From NCBI RefSeq assembly GCF_014898055.3, contig NW_023601104.1:73453106-73517105 (forward strand): a stretch of DNA of 64,000 nt. The letters are read 5' to 3'. Origin of the DNA: Talpa occidentalis. Lineage: Eukaryota > Chordata > Mammalia > Eulipotyphla > Talpidae. The notes beneath the pieces were generated by a model. The model ran no database searches. It was not told where the DNA came from and was given only the letters and a program-made list of their open reading frames with translations. Shown in pieces: positions 22,944-34,125 of the stretch. Made by a program: the position numbers and the translations under genes. Every line of letters begins with the position of its first letter. Positions within the stretch are counted from its first letter, which is position 1.

Positions 22944-24144
22944 TTTTCTTCCTCTAGCCACTTTAATCTTTGTCTTGAAGTTTTGGTAGTTTCACAACTA
23001 TATGTTTTGGTATAGAACTCATTACATTTAGATAACCAGATGTTCTTTTAGCTTCATGAACTTGTGTGTTTATTTCCTTCTTTAGATTTGGGAATTTTTC
23101 TTCTGTTATTTAATTAAATAAATTCTCTTTTCCTTTTTTTACCTCTTCCCCTTCTGGCATACCCAATTTCCTTATGTTGCTTTTCCTAATGAAGTCAGAT
23201 AGGTCTCACAGTTTTTCTTCATATTTCTCTCTCTTCTTCCACGTGGATCTTTTGTATATCATGATCTTCAAGGTCATTAGTTCAGTCTTCTGTTTGATCT
23301 AGCTTGCTTCCATAGCTTTCTGAAGAATTTTTTAGCTTCTCTATTCTCTCTTTTCCATACTGCAACTCCCTTATTTTCCTGTTTATATCCTCAGTTTCTA
23401 ATTTCTGTTCATTAATTGTATTTCTTATTCATGTTTTTCCTTCTTTTACTGCATTTTCTTCCAATTTCTTTATCATGGCAGTTTTAAACTCTCTTGCCTG
23501 ATAGGAAGATAAGGTCTTCCATATCTTTGTGGTTGAGTTCTGGAGAGCTGTTTCCTCCTTGTGGTGACTACTCCCTTGATGTCTCAAGTTGCCTTATGTT
23601 GTTTTGTTTGTTTGTTTGCCAGTTTTTCTGTGTTATATCTTCTGTCCTGGAATTTGATACTCCATAGAAACAATAAACTGGAAACTTTAGGGGAAGCACA
23701 AGAGGGCATCTGGTGAGGGCAAGGAGGTTACTACTCCTAAGCCCATGATGCCCACCATATGCATAAAATACCATGTCAGGTATTCTGAGGCATAAGGAGT
23801 TGTAGTAAATTTACCTTTAATTAATGTTTGTTGTAATCCATTACCTTTTACAAAATACCTTATTTTTTAGTTTAGTAATAGGTTCCAAGTAAAATTGAGC
23901 AAAAGATACAGAGATTTTCATATATCCTTTATCCCCATACAATTATCCATAACTTTTTTTTTTTTTTTAAATAATAAATTTTATTTTTATATTCCACATA
24001 CAATTGCAGCCCCCCCATTCTGACCCCAATCCCTCCCCTCCCGCCCCTCACCCCCAAAAAGTGTCTCTGGTTCATAGTTTTTTGTTGATTTTGATTTTCA
24101 CTTTCTTATAGTTATTCATTCTCCTGGTCCCTTATTTAAGTTTT

Positions 24145-26874
24145 CTAGATTCCTGCTATGAGTGAGACCATCCGGTATTTTTCTTTTTCTTTTTGGCTTA
24201 TTTCTCTGAGCATGATCCCTTCCAGCGCCATCCATGTTGCTGCAAATTGCATGTGTTTATCTTTTTTGAATGCTGAGTAATATTCCATGGTATATATGTA
24301 CCACATCTTCTTGATCCAGTCATCGATTTTTGGGCATTTGGGTTGTTTCCAAAGCTTAGCTATTGTAGACAGTGCTGCTATAAACATAGGGGTGCAGGTG
24401 TTATTTGGAATTGATGTTTCTGTGTCCTTTGGGTAAATACCTAGGAGTGGAATTGCTGGATCATATGGAAGCTCTATGTTTAGTAGGTCCAGAAATCTCC
24501 ACACAGCTTTCCACAGTGGTTGGACCAGTTTGCACTCCCACCAACAGTGCAGAAGAGTTCCTTTTTCTCCACACCCTCGCCAACATTTGTTGTTGCTAGT
24601 TTTTTTAATATGTGCCATTCTCACTGGTGTAAGATGGTATCTCATGGTAGTTTTGATTTGCATTTCCCTGATGACAAGTGATGTTGAACATTTTTTCATA
24701 TGCCTGTTGGCCATTTGCATTTCCTCTTCAGAGAAGTTTCTTTTTAGCTCTTCTGCCCATTTTTTGACTGGATTATTTTCTTTGTTGTTGTTGAGTCTCA
24801 TCAGCTCTTTGCAGATTTTTGTGATCAGTCCTTTATCATTAGTGTTGGGTGCAAAAATGTTCTCCCAGTTGGTGGGGTTTCTCTTTGTTTTTGTTATTGT
24901 CTCTTTTGCTGTGCAGAAGCTCTTTAATTTGATGTAGTCCCAGCTGTTTATCTTTGCCTTTGTTATAGGACAGGGAGAGGGGCAGCCCAAACCCCGCAAA
25001 CCTGCCTATTCTAAATGGGTTCTGCCATCCGCCGCATCAACACAAAACATATGACACTTTAATGGGAAGGAACTTTAATAAAAACTAGGAAACAATACAG
25101 GTAAGGCAAAGAGTCTAGTTTCTAAATTAAGCACCCAAAGTTACCCATCCCCTCGTGGGTAAAACTCCATCCATATGGGGTCGGCCCAGAGCAAGGCCCC
25201 AAAGCCTGCCACAAGTCTAAAACATCTTCCAGTGGGGACCCACAGAAAAGGGTCACAAACAACCAGACAAGCCCGGAAGGAAAAGAGCAAAATCAACATC
25301 AAGATAAAAGCTGCCATTGTCACCTCCCCACGGGTCTCACCCACATCTGTGTCACCCAGTCCACGACCAAAAGACAAGCACAGTTTCTTCACGTGTCTCT
25401 AGGCTCCATCCTGCTTCCTTCCTTCCTCAGTCTCTTCTCCAGCTTCTCCTCTTCCTGCTCAGCTCCACCCTCCCTTGGGTGGGGCAGGGAACCTCCCCCT
25501 TTCCTGGGGACCACCCTGTTGCACCTTCACTATCACTGCTTTGGGTGATGTGTCTGTAAAGATGTCTTTGATGTGCAAATCACGTAGTGTTTCGCCTATA
25601 TTTCCTTCTATGTATTTTATGGTTTCAGGTCTTATGTCTAATTCTTTAATCCATTTTGAGTTGATTTTTGTGTATGGTGTGAGGTAGTGGTCAAGCTTCA
25701 TTCTTTTGCATGTAGCGACCCAGTTTTCCCAGCACCATTTATTGAACAAACTTTCTTTGCTCCAATGCATAGTCTTTGCTCCTTTGTCAAAGATTAGTTG
25801 ACCATAAATCTTTGGGTTTATCTCTGGATTTTCTATTCGATTCCATTGGTCTGTATGTCTGTTCTTGTTCCAATACCATGCAGTTTTGATGATTATGGCT
25901 TTGTAGTATAGTTTGAAGTCTGGGAGTGTGATGCCTCCATTCCCTTCTTTTTTTTTCAGGAGAGCTTTGGCTATTCGGGGTTTTTTGTGATTCCATATGA
26001 ATTTCATCAATAATTGTTCTATTTCTTTGAAGAATGACATTGAAATTTTGATTGGAATAGCATTGAATCTGTATATTGCTTTTGGAAGGATGGCCATTTT
26101 AATAATGTTTATTCTTCCAATCCATGAGCAGGGGATATCTCTCCATTTCTTTGTGTCTTCTTCTATTTCTTTTAACAGTGTTTTATAGTTTTCTTTGTAT
26201 AGGTCCTTTACCTCTTTTGTTAGATTTATTCCCAAATATTTGATTTTTTTTGTTTCAATAACGAAAGGGATGGTTTTTTTGATTTCTTCTTCTTCAGATT
26301 TATTGTTTGTGTATAGGAAGGCTACTGACTTTTGCGTGTTGATTTTGTATCCTGCCACTTTACTGAACTGATTGATGAGTTGAATTAGCTTTTCTGTGGA
26401 GTTTTTGGGGTTCTCTATGTATAATATCATATCGTCTGCAAATAGTGATAGTTTGACTTCTTCTTTTCCTATTTGGATTCCTTGGATGTCTTTCTCTTGT
26501 CTTATTGCCCTGGCTAGGACTTCCAGTATTATATTGAAAAGCAGTGGTGAGAGTGGACATCCTTGTCTTGTTCCAGATCTTAATGGAATTGCTTTCAGCT
26601 TTTCACCATTGAGAATGATACTGGCTGTTGGCTTGTCATAGATGGCCTTTATGATGTTAAGGTATGTTCCTTGTATCCCAAGAATTTCAAGGGCTTTTAT
26701 CATGAATGGGTGTTGCACTTTGTCGAAAGCTTTCTCAGCATCTATTGATATTATCATATGGTTTTTATATTTCTTTTTGTTGATGTGTTGGATAACGTTG
26801 ATTGATTTTCGGATGTTAAACCATCCTTGTGTCCCTGGAATGAATCCTACTTGGTCGTGGTGAATTATCTTATG
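24145..26874 (-). pseudogene. L1-B ORF2 C-terminal remnant, interrupted by LTR
   Basis: The frame is open from the truncation point through the RT ([23 protein letters not shown] with the FADD catalytic box) to [10 protein letters not shown]. There the LTR interrupts it. It resumes on the far side at [14 protein letters not shown] and runs to the normal stop at 24145. The C-terminal cysteine motif ([18 protein letters not shown]) is intact. Removing the LTR and one copy of its 4-bp duplication in thought leaves no other lesion, so the L1 was young when the LTR arrived. Confidence 0.9.
24961..25523 (-). mobile_element. Solo LTR of an endogenous retrovirus inside L1-B
   Basis: The block starts TGTTATAGG and ends CCTGTTGCA, the TG..CA form of LTR ends. 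It is flanked by CCTT at 24957-24960 and 25524-25527. The uninterrupted L1 sequence (seen in L1-D at 42270-42284) has a single CCTT. A 4-bp TSD fits gammaretrovirus-like (class I) ERVs. Orientation is inferred as minus from ATTAAA poly-A-type signals near 25062-25079 (minus strand) followed by GT-rich sequence. An 83-codon minus-strand ORF (25141-25392) lies inside. No internal viral genes remain, as expected after LTR-LTR recombination. Confidence 0.85.
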
Positions 26875-27747
26875 TTATCCATAACTTTTAATGGATAAAT
26901 TTTCAGAGTAAAGAATTCTAAGTTTGTTTTTTTTTTATCTTTCAAAACTTTAAATATTTCACTCCACTTCCTTCTTACTTACACAATTTTTTGAGACTGG
27001 GTATAATTTTATCTTTAGTTTACTGTTGTTAATGTGTTTTTCCTTAAATTCCAGAATTTTATTTTTATAATTTTTATTTTCTGCAATTTGAATATGAAAT
27101 GCCTATGGGTAGTGTTTCTGACATTGACATTTGCCATTCTGCTTAGTTGAAATTCCTGAATAAGAATGTGGTTTTGTGTCTAACATCAATTTGGGAATTT
27201 TTTTGGTCTCCATTGCCTTAGCTACATTTTCTTTCCCCTTCTTTTCCTTCTGGTATTCCCATACATATATGTTACACCTTATGTAGTTGACCCACAGTTC
27301 TTGAATATTCTGTTCTGTTATTTTTCCCCATGTTTTGTCTGTTTACTTTTCAGTTTTTCCAGATTTTAATGAGATAACCTCAAGTTCAGAGATTCTTTCC
27401 TCAGAAAGGCTCTGAACAAGCCTTTCCAGGCAGTCGTCTTTTCTATTATCATGTTTTTTTGGTCTCTACGTTTCATTTTGACTCTTGCTTAGAATTTCCA
27501 TTTCTCTGCTTACAATGACCATGTGTTCATGCATTTTATTACATTTACCTATTAGATTTCTTAGCATATTAATTATAATTGTTTTAAATTCCCAGTCTGA
27601 TGGTTCCAGCATCCCTGAATTTGGTTCTGATGCTTACTCTGTCTCTTCAAACTATGTTTTTTGCCTTTGACTGTGGTTTGCAACTTTTCTTCCTAGCCTG
27701 ATCTGATCTATGCTTTAAACAGAACTGCTTTAAAGAAGCCTATAGTA

Positions 27748-28032
27748 GGGCCTCCCCAGTGGCGCAGCGGTTGAGCGCTGGGTTGCAAAGCATCCCGCGG
27801 CCTCTGCAGCACCATTTCGATCCCTGGCTGCCGGGCGAGGGGTCCCACATGGCGCGCAGACCTCTCCTGCCACCCGCTGCTCCTCTCAGCAGTGTACTTC
27901 GTCAGTCTGCCTGCTCTGCTTTCCCCTCTGGCTCTGGTGAAATCTCTTACCCTCTTGCGCTTCTGACTGTACCCAGTGCTTGTATAAATAAATAAACAAA
28001 CAAACAAACAAATAAATCTTTAAAAAAAAAAA
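27748..28032 (+). mobile_element. tRNA-derived SINE, full length
   Basis: The A box TGGCGCAGCGG is at 27760-27770 and a diverged B box ATTTCGATCCC at 27814-27824. They sit about 44 bp apart, as in a tRNA gene. The tail is (AAAC)n/(AAAT)n. The flanks AAAGAAGCCTATAGTA and AAAGAAGCCTAAGTA are the TSD. Confidence 0.95.
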
Positions 28033-28184
28033 AAAGAAGCCTAAGTAATGTGGTATTCAGCGTGGGGAAGGGAAAACATCCTATAGTCCTATTGTTTGGT
28101 CTCATTCTTTTAGTGAACCTGTTCCCATGGACTGTGATCTTCATAAGTTCCCCTCCCACCCTAAGTGGAATGTGATACTGGAAT

Positions 28185-29085
28185 TGTCAGGCCTAGTCTC
28201 TCATTCAGGAACGGATCCCAGGCTGCAGGGTAGCGCTGAGTCCCAGCCACTAGACCCCCAAGGGTTGGTGTCTCACGAAGCCGCAGCAGGAACTTCTCAG
28301 ACGCTCAGGCAAGCAAGCGAGAACAGGCAGGTTTGTTTAGAAGAAGAAAAAGTTTATTGAGGAGAAAAAGAGCAGAAATAAAGTGGGACTCCCAGGCCAG
28401 GAAACCATGCCTGGGAGGGGCAAGGAAGCCAAAGTGGAGTCTTGTCTCAGGGAATATATACCTTTTTTCCCTCATTATTCTAAAGCTCCACCAGCCTCTC
28501 TGTGATTGGTTAGTTCTCGGCTGTCTCACTTAATTTGCAACTGAGTGGGGGATCTTCACATTCCTTATCTAACAGCTTTCTCTTTTCCCATTTGTTGCAT
28601 CTTTAAATTTATGGCCCAGTCTTCTGGATGGGCATCCCTGCATTGAAGTTAAACAGCTGCCCTTCTAATGTGTCCATAAATTAAACCACTCTCCATTTCT
28701 CCAATCTCCGCCTCCCTTTACCACCTGAAGGAAACCAGGACTAGCATTAACAATGTTGTCCTTGGTCCTGGGATGTTTGTTTTTCCTAGTGGAATGGGTT
28801 ACTTTCCCTTGGTTGTCCTTATCTCTGAAGTCTCCCTAAATTCTTCAGAGGTCCCCTCCTGCACTGTCCCTAAAACTGCCTAATTTCTAGCTTGCCCTGT
28901 GTCTCAGAATGGAATGGTTAGTGTGGATGGGAGTTAAGTATTTCCCTCTGATAAAACAGAAGGCCAGAGGAGATTAGAGAAGAGTATTTCCTTTACCCCA
29001 GAAAAATTAAGCTCTGATAAAACCCCAGCAGATTAGTCTATGGTTAAGTAGTTTCTCTTGAGGGCTGAGCTTGTTAAAAAGAACA
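28185..29085 (-). mobile_element. ERV LTR (minus strand) with promoter and poly-A signals
   Basis: On the minus strand this block has a CCAAT box (complement of ATTGG, 28505-28509), a TATATA box (28455-28460) and AATAAA (complement of TTTATT, 28353-28358) in the spacing of a retroviral LTR. About 170 bases of U5-like sequence follow and end in GGCCTGACA at 28185. GAAT lies just outside (28181-28184), and a matching GAAT follows a CA at 29086-29089. That supports an LTR of about 0.9 kb. The U3 end is uncertain and could lie as far as about 29270. Two related stretches with CTCTGATAAAAC (28957 and 29011) look like U3 repeats. Confidence 0.75.
28455..28509 (-). promoter_or_regulatory. LTR core promoter (CCAAT and TATA boxes)
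   Basis: On the minus strand AACCAATCAC precedes GGTATATATTCC by about 45 bp. A poly-A signal follows about 100 bp downstream, so transcription would initiate in R shortly after the TATA box. Whether it is active cannot be told from sequence. Confidence 0.65.
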
Positions 29086-29519
29086 GAATGTCCTTAGACT
29101 CCTGAATAGTTTAGAATGTTTACATTTCCCCTCCTCCTGTGAAAGCCTCAGGGGATTTTTCTCAAAAATTCTCTGAGAGAAATTGATCAGGCTTCTGAAT
29201 GTAAACCTCACAAACTTGTGGGGAAACATCCCCCACTCTCTGCAATTTTTTACTGTCAGTCTTGTCCACACTAAGCCTCCAGCAATTTACATTTTAGGTT
29301 TTCTGGCATTAGTATCCATGGACATTTCTCCTGGTGGTTTTTTACCTGATAAATTGTGATTCTCTATATCCACCTATCTTTGTCTCTCCAATTTGAGGGG
29401 CAGTCATGTGCCTGTAATCTTATGTCCCTTACAAATCTAGAAGAGTTGTGTTTTTTTCAGGTTGTTTGCCTTTTATTTGCTAGGACAGAGTGGCAACATT
29501 TGAGCATCATAACCTTTTG

Positions 29520-29948
29520 AAATCATCTTCTATCAGGATAGAAATATTTTTTATCATTGTTTCATTACATTTTTTTCCCTATATAGTTTTACAACCAGAC
29601 CCTAAGACATCAAATTAATCTTCAGGCATTTTACTAAATGGTATTTTGACCTATAAAGCATAAACCAGATGTTGAAATTGCACTGAAATAACTAGTTACA
29701 GATTTTGAACACTATTTTACATCTGTCAAATGTAGTGACTCTTTAAGTTCTAAAATATTAAAGGTTAAGAGAAGTGATAGTTTGGCATTTGGTGACTTTG
29801 GCAAAGAACATTCATGATGCCTTTACCATAGTTATATCCTATTTCAAGGTCCATTGTCCCAGTACCATTTTTCACTGTACTTTGTTGTACCTGCTACTCA
29901 GAATGTAATGCCCAATAGTTTTATACCAGGATATTTCTATTTCATGTA
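29520..29948. other. Unassigned AT-rich DNA
   Basis: No gene or repeat recognised. Confidence 0.4.
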
Positions 29949-29963
29949 AGATGTGAATATTCT

Positions 29964-30245
29964 TTTTTTTTTTTAAAGATTTATTTTTATTTATTTATAC
30001 AAGCACTGGGTACAGTCAGAAGCGCGGGAGGGTGAGAGAATTCACCAGAGCCAGAGCGGGGAGCAGAGCAGGCAGAAGGACCGAAGTACACTGCTGAGGG
30101 GAGCAGTGGGCGGCAGGAGAGGTCTGCGCGCCATGCGGGACCCTCCTCCGGTGGCCGAGGAGCAGCCGGGGTTTGAACTGGCGCTGCAGAGGCCGCGGGC
30201 AGCTTCGCAACCCAGCGCTCAACCGCTGCGCCACCGGGGAGGCCC
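29964..30245 (-). mobile_element. tRNA-derived SINE, young CpG-rich copy
   Basis: Minus-strand copy with many intact CpG sites and a perfect 15-bp TSD AGATGTGAATATTCT at 29949-29963 and 30246-30260. The empty site ATTCT/AATTG fits L1 endonuclease. The region upstream of the B box carries the extra stretch (CTCGGCCACCGGAGGAGG) that marks the same subfamily as the copy at 56534. Confidence 0.96.
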
Positions 30246-30260
30246 AGATGTGAATATTCT

Positions 30261-31475
30261 AATTGTTTTTTTATAAAGGAAAACGTGAGAAATTTAGAAA
30301 ATTTGTTGAGCTATTGAGAGATCTCACCTTTCATTGTTTGCAATAAGCATATGTAAAACTCCTCCTGTACTTAGACTTATTTCTAGGCTATGGAAAAATG
30401 AAAAATAGTTCCTGATCTCAAAGACCTTTTCTACCTGGTAAGGCAGAAAGCCATGATAAGAAAATGGATGAAATAGAATAAATTACAAAATATAAGGAAT
30501 ACATGTGTAATATATGCACATTCAATTGACTTCCATTTAACAAATCACTTAGATTATCTTAATTGCTTCTGTAAAACACACTGAGGTTCATAATAGTATA
30601 CTAAACCTTTGCCACTAGAGTGATAGAAAAACTACTTTCTAAAATAGCTACATAATTCTGTTCCCAGCAGTTGACATTTATGCTTCCACTAATCAGTTGC
30701 ATCCAGTCCTGTTTATTCCAATACAGCTTTTTATTATAATTATTGAATTAGACATTAAAATTACTAAAATTTGTCTTAGTTACTAAAAATTGTTTTTAAA
30801 TTAGATCTGATTAGGTTATGGAGTAAAAATCATAGCAATCTATCTAATGATAGTTTCATAAGAAATTATAGATAATTATTTGTGTAACTAATGAAATAAA
30901 CCAGATGCTAGCTTTAATCAGGAGAGCCATGTGAAAAGAAAAGCCTTAACTTAAGACTGGTGGGTAAGTATTAATTTATGTGTTTTAAAGTAAAATAAAA
31001 ATGCGTAAGGAATTTGTTTTCATGATTCCCCACTTCAACTCATTTTATGGGTTAACCAAACAGCACACTCATTGAAATAGACAGCTATCATAGTCAATGA
31101 AAAATCAATTTTGCTTTTCCTGATGACTTTTGCTTCATTGCCATATGAAGTATGATCAGAAAATATTTTAAGTACTAAACAAGTGTGATAACATTTTCTA
31201 CATTACCAGTCCTTCCCCTCCCCCCCTTTAATTTAAGTTCTCTGAATTTATGTGTATTCCTATTCATTGACTACTCGTATTTCTTTGGAGCCAAAGTTTG
31301 GTGATTGCATCCTACAATATTAGTAATTATTAACATAGAACTCAATTACTGTTGTTCATTCTTTTGTAGACAATTTGTGGCATGTCAAAAAAAATTTACT
31401 AATATGACCTCTCAAATTTGATATCTGTTATACATTTTATCTAGTGATATGACAAAAGCACCATTTTTACATAGA
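30261..31475. other. Unassigned, apparently single-copy DNA
   Basis: No gene or repeat recognised. A C-rich patch lies at 31211-31228. Confidence 0.45.
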
Positions 31476-31479
31476 ATAC

Positions 31480-31610
31480 TGGAATTGGAGAAAAGAGATA
31501 TAACTTTGGTGCCTGGGTTCATTGTTAACTGGAATGATAACCTTGGGCAAGGTACTTTTTTAATACTTTTTATATTAAAATGAAGTGTTAACTAAATTAC
31601 TTCTGAAATC
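31480..31610 (+). repeat. MIR SINE fossil
   Basis: GATAACCTTGGGCAAGGTAC (31535-31554) is the MIR core in sense, with decayed flanks. Confidence 0.65.
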
Positions 31611-32625
31611 ATTTTTTTCCTTTATAAAACCTGAACAAAATAATCCAAACAAATATAATCATCCTTTTAAAGATTATGAATTTTTTTCAGAAGGTATTGC
31701 TTGGCTGAATTTCTGGTTTTGGCTCTATAAATATCACTACTAAGATCAGACTTATAATTGTAATGCTCTGTTTTCTGAATCTGGAAATAAAGAAAGGACT
31801 AGCATGAAAGCAGTAGCAATGGTCTTATGAGTTAAAAAGAAAGAAAATATATTAAATTGAGGGAAGGGGAGTGGGAAGGATGTAATATTGGTGCTTTTTC
31901 CTTATTATTTAACAGAGGTAAGGGTGATTTATAATAATGTCAATATAAACTCTTTTTTTCTTTTTTTTTTCTTTTGGTAGTAGAAATAAAAATAAATGAA
32001 AGCTTGCCAAGGTCAAGTAAAACTATAAATGTCATTGACCTTGTATTTGATCCATGTAGATTATCTGATTAAATCCACAAATAAATGAATTTGAGACTGG
32101 ACTGAACATGTTCTAAAACTTCATCATTTGGATCCTTCAGACTTACTTCCCTCTGTTTCTATTACTTCTAATTGTGCTAGGTAGGTTTGACTTAGATTCC
32201 AGCAAGCAGGCAAACTGGAGCAATTGTTCTGAAATAAAGTCTTTGTACTGCTGAGATATCATTTATTTAGTTTTCTAATTTTTGTTGTATTTGGATAAGA
32301 ATTAGTTATGTATTTCTTTGGTATCAATCTCAGACCTATATTTGTAGTGATTTTTTTGTGTGTCTAGACTTTGTGGAAAAAATAAATACCGGAAGAACAG
32401 AAAGTGATACTGAAAAAATTGTAGTCATTGTATTTTGGTCATGACCTTCTGACAGCTCCTCAAAGAAGTGGTTTTCTAATGTAGTTTGGTTTAACACCTG
32501 TCCTTTTTTGTTCCTTTTATCTTGTTTTTCTTTTGTACTAGAAACCAATTCTGGAAGTGCCCTAGCACTTCATTTCATAGGCTTGTGTGTTCATAAATCA
32601 GAAGTTGTGAATTAGATCTCTGCAG
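31611..32625. other. Unassigned DNA
   Basis: No gene recognised. A pyrimidine tract lies at 31950-31975. The minus-strand 70-codon ORF at 32336-32548 has no recognisable homology. Confidence 0.45.
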
Positions 32626-32629
32626 CTGT

Positions 32630-32815
32630 TTTTCCAAGTATGATCTTATACTACCTAATTAGAATCAGTATAGTGCTTATTTAAAAATGCTAATTTCTGG
32701 CCCTTATCCAACACCCATCAGATCAGAAACTCCAGTGATGTAATTCAGGAATCTGGATTCTGAATCTAAATCAAGTTTTCATATGGTTCACATGCCCGTT
32801 TAATCTAGAGTTGTG
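32630..32815 (-). repeat. hAT MITE fossil, MER20-like
   Basis: The plus-strand order TTAGAATCAG, AAAAATGCTAATTTCTGGCC, ATCAGATCAGAAACTCCAG and ATATGGTTCACATGCC follows a MER20-type non-autonomous hAT element. The terminal repeats are decayed. Confidence 0.6.
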
Positions 32816-33365
32816 GTCTTTGAAATGGGTTGTATGTATTATTGAGTACAGCTTTTGTGACTATTGTTCCAAAGACTGTAATCTATGCCCCCTAACATGT
32901 TCTCCATTTCTTCCTCCTTAACATTCCTTGCCATGTGGTAACTAACCAATGGAATATATAAGCTTACCTTATATGGCTTCGATTTCCTGGCCTCATCCAT
33001 GTAAACTTGCATGTATATTCTTCCAGTGTCTTTCTTCCTCTGGCTAAGATTGAAATGACCAAGACAAGTTTGGATGCCAAGTGTTGATAATAGGGCCTTG
33101 TCAGTCTCAATAACCACATGCAGCAGAACTACTACTATCCTGGAAATCTCTGACCTAAATTATTATATCGAAAAGCAGGAAAGTTCTTTTTATTTGAGCC
33201 ATTGGATTTATATATACTTTCTTGAACAGTGAACTACTTTAAGTACATTTTGTATCTTGAAATGTTAGTTAATGATAATAATATATGACTTTAATTTACA
33301 CATAAATACACGTGTTATCTGAGAGTATATGCCCAATTAAAAGTATTTGGAAAACATTAATCTAG
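32816..33365. other. Unassigned DNA
   Basis: No gene recognised. The minus-strand 92-codon ORF at 32839-33117 has no recognisable motif. Confidence 0.4.
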
Positions 33366-33369
33366 ATAT

Positions 33370-33650
33370 GTATTTTTCAGTATGGTAACTACCAGTCACA
33401 TGTTACTATTGAGTAGTTGGAAAGATGACTAGACCAGAATGGAATGTAAATGTAAAATACACATCTGATTTTGAAGACTTAAAGAAATAAAATAATATGA
33501 AATATATCATTAATTATTTTTACATTGATTAATGATTGAGATTATATTTTGGTTATATCAAGTTAAATAAAATATATTAGTAAAGTGATTTTACTGATTT
33601 TCTTTTTAATGTGGCTACTATAAAATTAAAAATTTCCATTGCACAATAAT
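33370..33650 (+). repeat. Ancient mammalian repeat, probably DNA-transposon derived
   Basis: GTATGGTAACTACCAGTCAC, GTAAAATACACATCTGATTT and TAATGTGGCTACTATAAAAT occur in the order of a well-known mammalian-wide repeat. I recognise the pattern but do not assign the family name. Confidence 0.6.
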
Positions 33651-33869
33651 CATCTAGAGCTTCAGTAATTGACTTGGGGATTAGAAACTCTTATAGTCCC
33701 ATGCAGTTGTTATTCTTAATTCCTTTGACCATCTAAATAATGAAAATGGCATATATTTTATTTATAATTAGTATGGCTGATGTCTGAACTTATGACTTTT
33801 ATCTCATTGGGAAAGGCTTACACAACAGATCCTCAAATAACTTTTTTCCTTTAATGTGTTTATTATAGT

Positions 33870-34125
33870 GTTGATGAGGATTGGGTTCCTGATTGGGGCC
33901 ACTGTCTGTGGAATTTGAATATTCTTCCCATGTCTGTATGGGTTTTCTCCACTTTCCCCTGATAGGTTTATCAGTCCATCTAAATTGTCTTTGAGTGAGT
34001 GTTGGGGTATGTGTGAGTGCACCACAGAGTACTCTTCTGTCCAGGGTTGGTTTTTGCCTTGCACCATGACCTGAGGGGTGTGAACCTGAATTGGAATAAG
34101 CAGGTTGGAAAATGAATGACTGCAA
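33870..34125 (+). repeat. Ancient RTE-class LINE 3' end
   Basis: CTGTGGAATTTGAATATTCTTCCCATGTC (33907-33935), CATCTAAATTGTCTTTGAGT (33976), TCTGTCCAGGGTTGG (34037) and the terminal AATAAGCAGGTTGGAAAATG (34095) follow the conserved 3' tail of RTE-type LINEs known from old vertebrate repeats. The 116-codon minus-strand ORF here is a shadow. Confidence 0.6.

Larger units (their letters stand above)
21210..23780 (-). mobile_element. Ancient L1 (ORF1 plus endonuclease half of ORF2), interrupted
   Basis: Antisense L1 landmarks run in order from the ORF2 linker (CCCATATGTTTTGTC region) through the endonuclease (TTGTGATCAGAGAAGATA at 21960, GTATTGGAGTTCCCAATG at 22208, GTCTATTTTATCTGATAC at 22404) to ORF1 (about 22780-23600). 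The copy is far more diverged than L1-A to L1-D, and no frame survives. The IER3IP1 retrocopy splits it at 21371-21824. A (TTG)n run at 22922-22943 is embedded. Confidence 0.85.
23958..26874 (-). mobile_element. L1-B: 5'-truncated LINE-1 split by a solo LTR
   Basis: Minus-strand L1 with a perfect 15-bp TSD TTATCCATAACTTTT at 23943-23957 and 26875-26889. The empty site reads ACTTTT/AATGG, close to the classic L1 endonuclease site. It keeps the 3' UTR and about the last two-thirds of the RT plus the C-terminus of ORF2 (about 2.35 kb of L1). A 563-bp LTR (24961-25523) inserted later. Apart from the LTR, the ORF2 remnant is open. Confidence 0.95.
26900..29520 (-). mobile_element. HAL1/L1 ORF1-type fossil, interrupted
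   Basis: The diverged pyrimidine-rich plus strand has landmarks of antisense L1/HAL1 ORF1, for example AATTGTTTTAAATTCCCAGT (27578) and GATGGTTCCAGCATCCCTG (27599). It continues at 28050-28184 and seems to resume past 29280. A SINE (27748-28032) and an LTR (28185 to about 29085 or beyond) interrupt it. The subfamily is uncertain. Confidence 0.55.

Noticed and set aside
24476..24937. 153-codon plus-strand ORF repeated at 36049-36510 (minus) and 41795-42244 (plus)
   Set aside because: The same antisense frame of L1 ORF2 in three L1 copies. Its conservation reflects the L1 sequence, not a separate gene.
25141..25392. 83-codon ORF with a hydrophobic start as a viral gene
   Set aside because: It lies entirely within a solo LTR. 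I recognised no viral protein similarity, and LTR-internal ORFs of this size often occur by chance.
27760..27824. Possible tRNA gene (A and B boxes)
   Set aside because: The boxes belong to a SINE. There is no cloverleaf with an anticodon stem, and the same sequence continues into the SINE body in 21 places.
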